Shown piece by piece: positions 5,010-8,646 of a stretch of DNA of 8,646 bases. Source of the DNA: an uncultured Selenomonadaceae bacterium (GTDB lineage: Bacteria > Bacillota > Negativicutes > Selenomonadales > Selenomonadaceae); contig CAJOKY010000091.1 in the NCBI GenBank assembly GCA_905235425.1, positions 1 to 8,646 of the forward strand, in the 5' to 3' direction. The first letter of the stretch is position 1, and the number at the start of each line of letters is the position of its first letter. Made by a program: the position numbers and the translations under genes. Under the pieces are notes generated by a model. That model made no database searches. It worked only from the letters and a program-made list of their open reading frames with translations, and was not told where the DNA came from.

Positions 5010-8000
5010 ATGAGTAAAAAAATGAAGACGATGGACGGCAATCAGGCGGCGGCGTATATCTCATACGCATTCACGGAGGTTGCCGCGATCTATCCCATAA
5101 CGCCGTCGTCGCCTATGGCAGAAGACGTTGACGAAATGGCGGCTAAAGGCGCCAAAAATATTTTTGGGCAAAAAGTACGTTTGGTAGAATTGCAATCTGA
5201 AGGCGGCGCGGCAGGAACTGTTCACGGTTCACTGCAGGCAGGCGCACTTACAACGACTTACACGGCGTCACAAGGCTTTTTGCTTATGATACCGAACTTG
5301 TACAAAATCGCCGGTGAACTTCTGCCCGGTGTCTTTCACGTATCGGCGCGCGCACTTGCAACGTCCACTTTAAATATTTTCGGAGATCATCAAGACGTAA
5401 TGTCGGCGCGTCAAACAGGTTGCGCCATGCTTGCAGAATCCAGCGTGCAAGAAGTTATGGATTTATCAGCCGTCGCGCACCTTGCCGCGATTAAGGGACG
5501 TATTCCCTTTGTAAATTTCTTTGACGGTTTCCGCACGTCGCACGAAATTCAAAAAATTGAAGTCATTGACTACGCAGACTTGGAAAAAATTGTTGACTAC
5601 GACGCTATAAATCAATTCCGCCGCAATGCTTTAAATCCCGACCACCCCGTAATACGCGGCACTGCTACCAATCCCGACGTTTACTTCCAAATTCGTGAGA
5701 CGATTAATAACAATTACGACGAACTACCCGACGTTGTTGAAAATATCATGGCGGAAGTTTCAAAAATTACGGGACGCGAACATCATATTTTTGACTACTA
5801 CGGCGCGCTTGATGCCGACCGCGTTATTATCGCTATCGGCTCGGTATGTCAAACGGCGCTTGAAGTTGTAGACTACCTCAACCAAAACGGCGAAAAAGTC
5901 GGCGTTGTCAATGTGCATTTGTACCGCCCCTTCTCGGTGAAACATTTCCTCAACGCAATTCCCAAAACCGTTAAGAAAATCGCAGTGCTTGACCGTACGA
6001 AAGAAGCCGGCGCGACAGGTGAGCCGCTTTATCTTGACGTACGCGCGGCTTACTACGACGCTGAAACTTCGCCGGTAATTATCGGCGGACGCTACGGCTT
6101 AGGCGGCAAGGATACCACGCCGGATCAACTTTTGGCGGTATTTGAGGAACTTATTAAAGATAAGCCTATGAACGGCTTTACAATCGGCATTGTTGACGAC
6201 GTGTCGAATAAATCTTTGGTAAGCGAACATCATGATATCGACTTGACGCCGGAAGGTACGACGGCTTGCAAATTCTGGGGACTCGGTTCAGACGGCACTG
6301 TTGGCGCTAATAAATCTGCAATTAAAATTATCGGCGACAATACCGATTTGTACGCGCAGGCTTATTTTGCTTACGACTCAAAAAAATCCGGCGGCATTAC
6401 CATGAGTCATTTGCGTTTCGGTAAATCGCCCATAACTTCGCCGTACCTTGTCACGAAGTCCGATTTTGTTTCCTGTTCACAAAAAAGCTACGTCCACCAT
6501 TATAACCTTATCGCCGGTCTTAAGCCGCATGGAACGTTCCTTTTAAATACGAACTGGAGCGACGAAAAACTTGGGCATAAACTCAAGCCGTATATGAAAC
6601 GCTACATTATCGAAAATAATATCAACGTTTACACCGTCAACGCCGTAAAAATCGCCGGTGATTTGGGTTTAGGCGGACGCTTTAACATGGTTATGCAGGC
6701 GGCTTTCTTCAAACTTGCAAATATTATTCCGATTGATGACGCCGTTAAATATCTCAAAGACGCGGTAGAAAAATCCTACGGCAAGAAAGGTCCGCAGATT
6801 GTAGAGATGAACTGCGGCGCGATAGATCAAGGTATCGCCGCGTTGCACAAGGTTGACACAAGCATTTGGGATATTGACGATGAAAGTATGAATCAAAAGC
6901 CGCGTCAAGTTGACCCGCCGGAATTTATAACCGAAATTCAAAACGTTATGAATCGTCAAGAAGGCGAAATTTTACCTGTCAGCAAATTTACCGCGCAGGC
7001 AGACGGCACTTTCCCTGTAGGCGGCTCGGCTTATGAAAAACGCGGTACGGCTATCCAAGTTCCTGAATGGGACGAATCAAAATGCATAGGCTGTAACCAA
7101 TGCTCCTTTGTATGTCCTCACGCGGCTATCAGACCGATTTTGACGACGCCGGAAGAAAGAGAAAATGCGCCGGAAGGTTTCAAGTCCATTCCGCATAAAA
7201 TGTCTAAAGGCAAGTACGATTTAACAATTGCCGTATCGACGCAGGATTGTCTGGGTTGCGGTAACTGCGCGCAGGTCTGTCCCAAGCAAGCGCTTACAAT
7301 GGTATCTTTCGACGACGCGGCTAAGGCTCGCCAAAAAGTTTTCGATTTCGGCGTTGATGAAAAGAAAGTTGCACTTAAACCGAATCCCTTGCGTAAAACG
7401 ACGGTTGTCGGCAGTCAGTTTGAAAAACCGTTATTCGAGTTCAGCGGCGCTTGTGCAGGTTGCGGTGAAACACCTTACGCAAAACTTTTGACGCAACTTT
7501 TCGGTGATAGAATGATGATTGCAAATGCTACGGGTTGCTCGTCAATTTGGAGTGCCTCTGCACCTGCTATGCCGTATACCAAAAATTCCAAAGGTCAAGG
7601 TCCCGCGTGGGGTAATTCACTCTTTGAAGATAATGCCGAATACGGTCTCGGTATGTTCTTAGGCGTTAAGGCTGTACGTGAAACTTTGGCTGATGAAGTC
7701 GCGCAGGTTTTGGCAGAAGGAAATGTTTCAGATGAATTAAAAGCCGCATTGACAGATTGGAAAGACAATCTTAACGTCAGTGAAAATACACGTGAACGCG
7801 CAGATAAATTGACTGCCGCGCTTGAGTCTGAAAAGGGCGATAACGTTTTACTCAATAAACTTTATGAAAACCGTGACTACTTCGTTAAGCGTTCGCAGTG
7901 GATTCTCGGCGGTGACGGCTGGGCTTATGATATCGGCTACGGCGGACTGGATCACGTTTTGGCAAGCGGCGAAAATATAAACGTCTTTGTATTCGACACG

Positions 8001-8540
8001 GAAGTTTATTCAAATACCGGCGGTCAAGCAAGTAAGGCTACACCTGCCGCCGCCATTGCGCAATTCGCCGCTACAGGTAAAAAGACGAAGAAAAAAGACT
8101 TGGGCAAAATGGCGATGAGCTACGGCTATGTTTACGTCGCACAAGTTGCAATGGGCGCCGATAATAATCAGTTGCTTAAGGCGATAACAGAGGCTGAGGC
8201 TTATGACGGTCCGTCGCTTATAATTGCCTACGCGCCTTGTATCAATCACGGCATTCGTAAGGGTATGGGTTCAAGTCAGTTGGAAGAAAAGCTCGCCGTT
8301 CAATGCGGTTACTGGGCAAATTGGCGTTACAATCCTGAACTCGTCGGTACCGGTAAAAATCCCTTCGTGCTTGATTCTAAAGAGCCGGACTTCTCCAAAT
8401 TCCAAGAATTTTTGCAGGGCGAAGTACGCTACTCGTCGCTTAAACGCAACTTCCCCGCTATGGCTGATGAACTCTTTGCAAAGACGCAGAAAGACGCTGA
8501 AGACAGAATTAACGGCTACAAAATTCTTGCCGGAAAATAA
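5010..8540 (+). CDS. nifJ: Pyruvate:ferredoxin (flavodoxin) oxidoreductase, single-chain
   Basis: This enzyme converts pyruvate and CoA to acetyl-CoA and CO2 while reducing ferredoxin or flavodoxin in the cytoplasm. All domains of the homodimeric form are present in 1176 residues. Domain I has YPITPSSPMAE with Thr31, Glu64 and Arg114 at the same positions as in the Desulfovibrio africanus enzyme. The central part holds domains II and III and the EKR segment (676-678). Two 4Fe-4S clusters follow, CIGCNQCSFVC (Cys692, 695, 698, 702) and CLGCGNCAQVC (Cys747, 750, 753, 757). The thiamine-diphosphate domain VI carries GDGWAYDIG (968-976), Asn1002 and the proximal-cluster cysteines 815, 818, 843 and 1077. 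The C-terminal extension of about 60 residues that shields the D. africanus enzyme from oxygen is absent. The start at 5010 follows AGGAG (13 bases) and AAGGA (3 bases); ATG 5022 is a less likely alternative. It is monocistronic here, with its own promoter and terminator. The physiological role is inferred as fermentative pyruvate oxidation rather than nitrogen fixation. Confidence 0.97.
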   Translation: MSKKMKTMDGNQAAAYISYAFTEVAAIYPITPSSPMAEDVDEMAAKGAKNIFGQKVRLVELQSEGGAAGTVHGSLQAGALTTTYTASQGFLLMIPNLYKIAGELLPGVFHVSARALATSTLNIFGDHQDVMSARQTGCAMLAESSVQEVMDLSAVAHLAAIKGRIPFVNFFDGFRTSHEIQKIEVIDYADLEKIVDYDAINQFRRNALNPDHPVIRGTATNPDVYFQIRETINNNYDELPDVVENIMAEVSKITGREHHIFDYYGALDADRVIIAIGSVCQTALEVVDYLNQNGEKVGVVNVHLYRPFSVKHFLNAIPKTVKKIAVLDRTKEAGATGEPLYLDVRAAYYDAETSPVIIGGRYGLGGKDTTPDQLLAVFEELIKDKPMNGFTIGIVDDVSNKSLVSEHHDIDLTPEGTTACKFWGLGSDGTVGANKSAIKIIGDNTDLYAQAYFAYDSKKSGGITMSHLRFGKSPITSPYLVTKSDFVSCSQKSYVHHYNLIAGLKPHGTFLLNTNWSDEKLGHKLKPYMKRYIIENNINVYTVNAVKIAGDLGLGGRFNMVMQAAFFKLANIIPIDDAVKYLKDAVEKSYGKKGPQIVEMNCGAIDQGIAALHKVDTSIWDIDDESMNQKPRQVDPPEFITEIQNVMNRQEGEILPVSKFTAQADGTFPVGGSAYEKRGTAIQVPEWDESKCIGCNQCSFVCPHAAIRPILTTPEERENAPEGFKSIPHKMSKGKYDLTIAVSTQDCLGCGNCAQVCPKQALTMVSFDDAAKARQKVFDFGVDEKKVALKPNPLRKTTVVGSQFEKPLFEFSGACAGCGETPYAKLLTQLFGDRMMIANATGCSSIWSASAPAMPYTKNSKGQGPAWGNSLFEDNAEYGLGMFLGVKAVRETLADEVAQVLAEGNVSDELKAALTDWKDNLNVSENTRERADKLTAALESEKGDNVLLNKLYENRDYFVKRSQWILGGDGWAYDIGYGGLDHVLASGENINVFVFDTEVYSNTGGQASKATPAAAIAQFAATGKKTKKKDLGKMAMSYGYVYVAQVAMGADNNQLLKAITEAEAYDGPSLIIAYAPCINHGIRKGMGSSQLEEKLAVQCGYWANWRYNPELVGTGKNPFVLDSKEPDFSKFQEFLQGEVRYSSLKRNFPAMADELFAKTQKDAEDRINGYKILAGK

Positions 8541-8586
8541 AATTTAGTTCGTAAATAAATTTAACATATAAATAAAATTTCGCATT

Positions 8587-8628
8587 AAAAAAGCCGCGCA
8601 CTTCCCAAATTGGAGGTGGCGGTTTTTT
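8587..8628 (+). terminator. Strong intrinsic terminator after the oxidoreductase gene, possibly bidirectional
   Basis: A run of six A (8587-8592) leads into a long stem: GCCGC and CACTTCC pair with GGAGGTG and GCGG around the loop CAAATT (8606-8611). One G (8598) is bulged and there are G-T wobble pairs. A run of six T (8623-8628) follows. Because A and T runs flank both sides, it could also end transcription arriving from the right. The gene ends 46 bases earlier, with only AT-rich sequence between. Confidence 0.88.
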
Positions 8629-8646
8629 AGTGTAAATTTTATTTAG

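Noticed and set aside
8224..8547. Plus-strand frame of 107 codons overlapping the end of the oxidoreductase gene
   Set aside because: It is an out-of-frame shadow of the conserved C-terminal domain of pyruvate:ferredoxin oxidoreductase, with unusual composition and no independent start signal.

Overview
The window is most likely from a diderm (outer-membrane-bearing) Firmicute of the Negativicutes, such as the Selenomonas/Veillonella relatives. Three things point there: a lipid A operon that uses LpxI for UDP-diacylglucosamine hydrolysis, a single-chain pyruvate:ferredoxin oxidoreductase of the kind used by strict anaerobes, and AT-rich spacers with strong purine-rich ribosome binding sites. 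The family assignments are firm. The taxonomic placement is inferred from gene content and was not tested by a search.

Layout. The minus strand carries one gene series read from right to left: lpxC (4282-3446), fabZ (3413-2952), lpxA (2640-1846), lpxI (1788-985) and lpxB (from 887, running off the left edge). Together they cover early lipid A synthesis: LpxA adds the first hydroxyacyl chain to UDP-GlcNAc, LpxC deacetylates, LpxI releases lipid X and LpxB joins it to UDP-diacylglucosamine. LpxD, needed between LpxC and LpxI, is not in the window. FabZ feeds the hydroxyacyl-ACP branch point. A well-formed extended -10 promoter lies just before lpxC. Divergent from it, on the plus strand, are a small predicted secreted protein of unknown function (about 4497-4904) and then a full-length pyruvate:ferredoxin oxidoreductase gene (5010-8540). 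The latter has its own strong promoter, an inverted repeat around the -10 box, and a strong terminator at 8587-8628.

The most unusual content is in the lpx operon spacers. Two of the four gene junctions (fabZ-lpxA and lpxI-lpxB) are filled almost gene to gene with degenerate seven-base tandem repeats. At lpxI-lpxB there are 14 consecutive heptamers in unbroken phase. At fabZ-lpxA there are about 295 bases, built from three higher-order modules of TAG-type heptamers followed by TCCCT-type heptamers. In both cases the stop codon of the upstream gene lies inside the first heptamer of the array. At lpxI-lpxB the array runs directly into the lpxB start codon, leaving no visible Shine-Dalgarno sequence. 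The other two junctions (lpxC-fabZ, lpxA-lpxI) are short, ordinary and repeat-free.

No RNA genes, CRISPR array, insertion sequence or prophage gene was seen. The coding genes themselves look like ordinary chromosomal genes with intact catalytic residues. Nothing here amounts to a clear new multi-gene system. The repeat arrays and the unassigned secreted protein are the parts worth following up.
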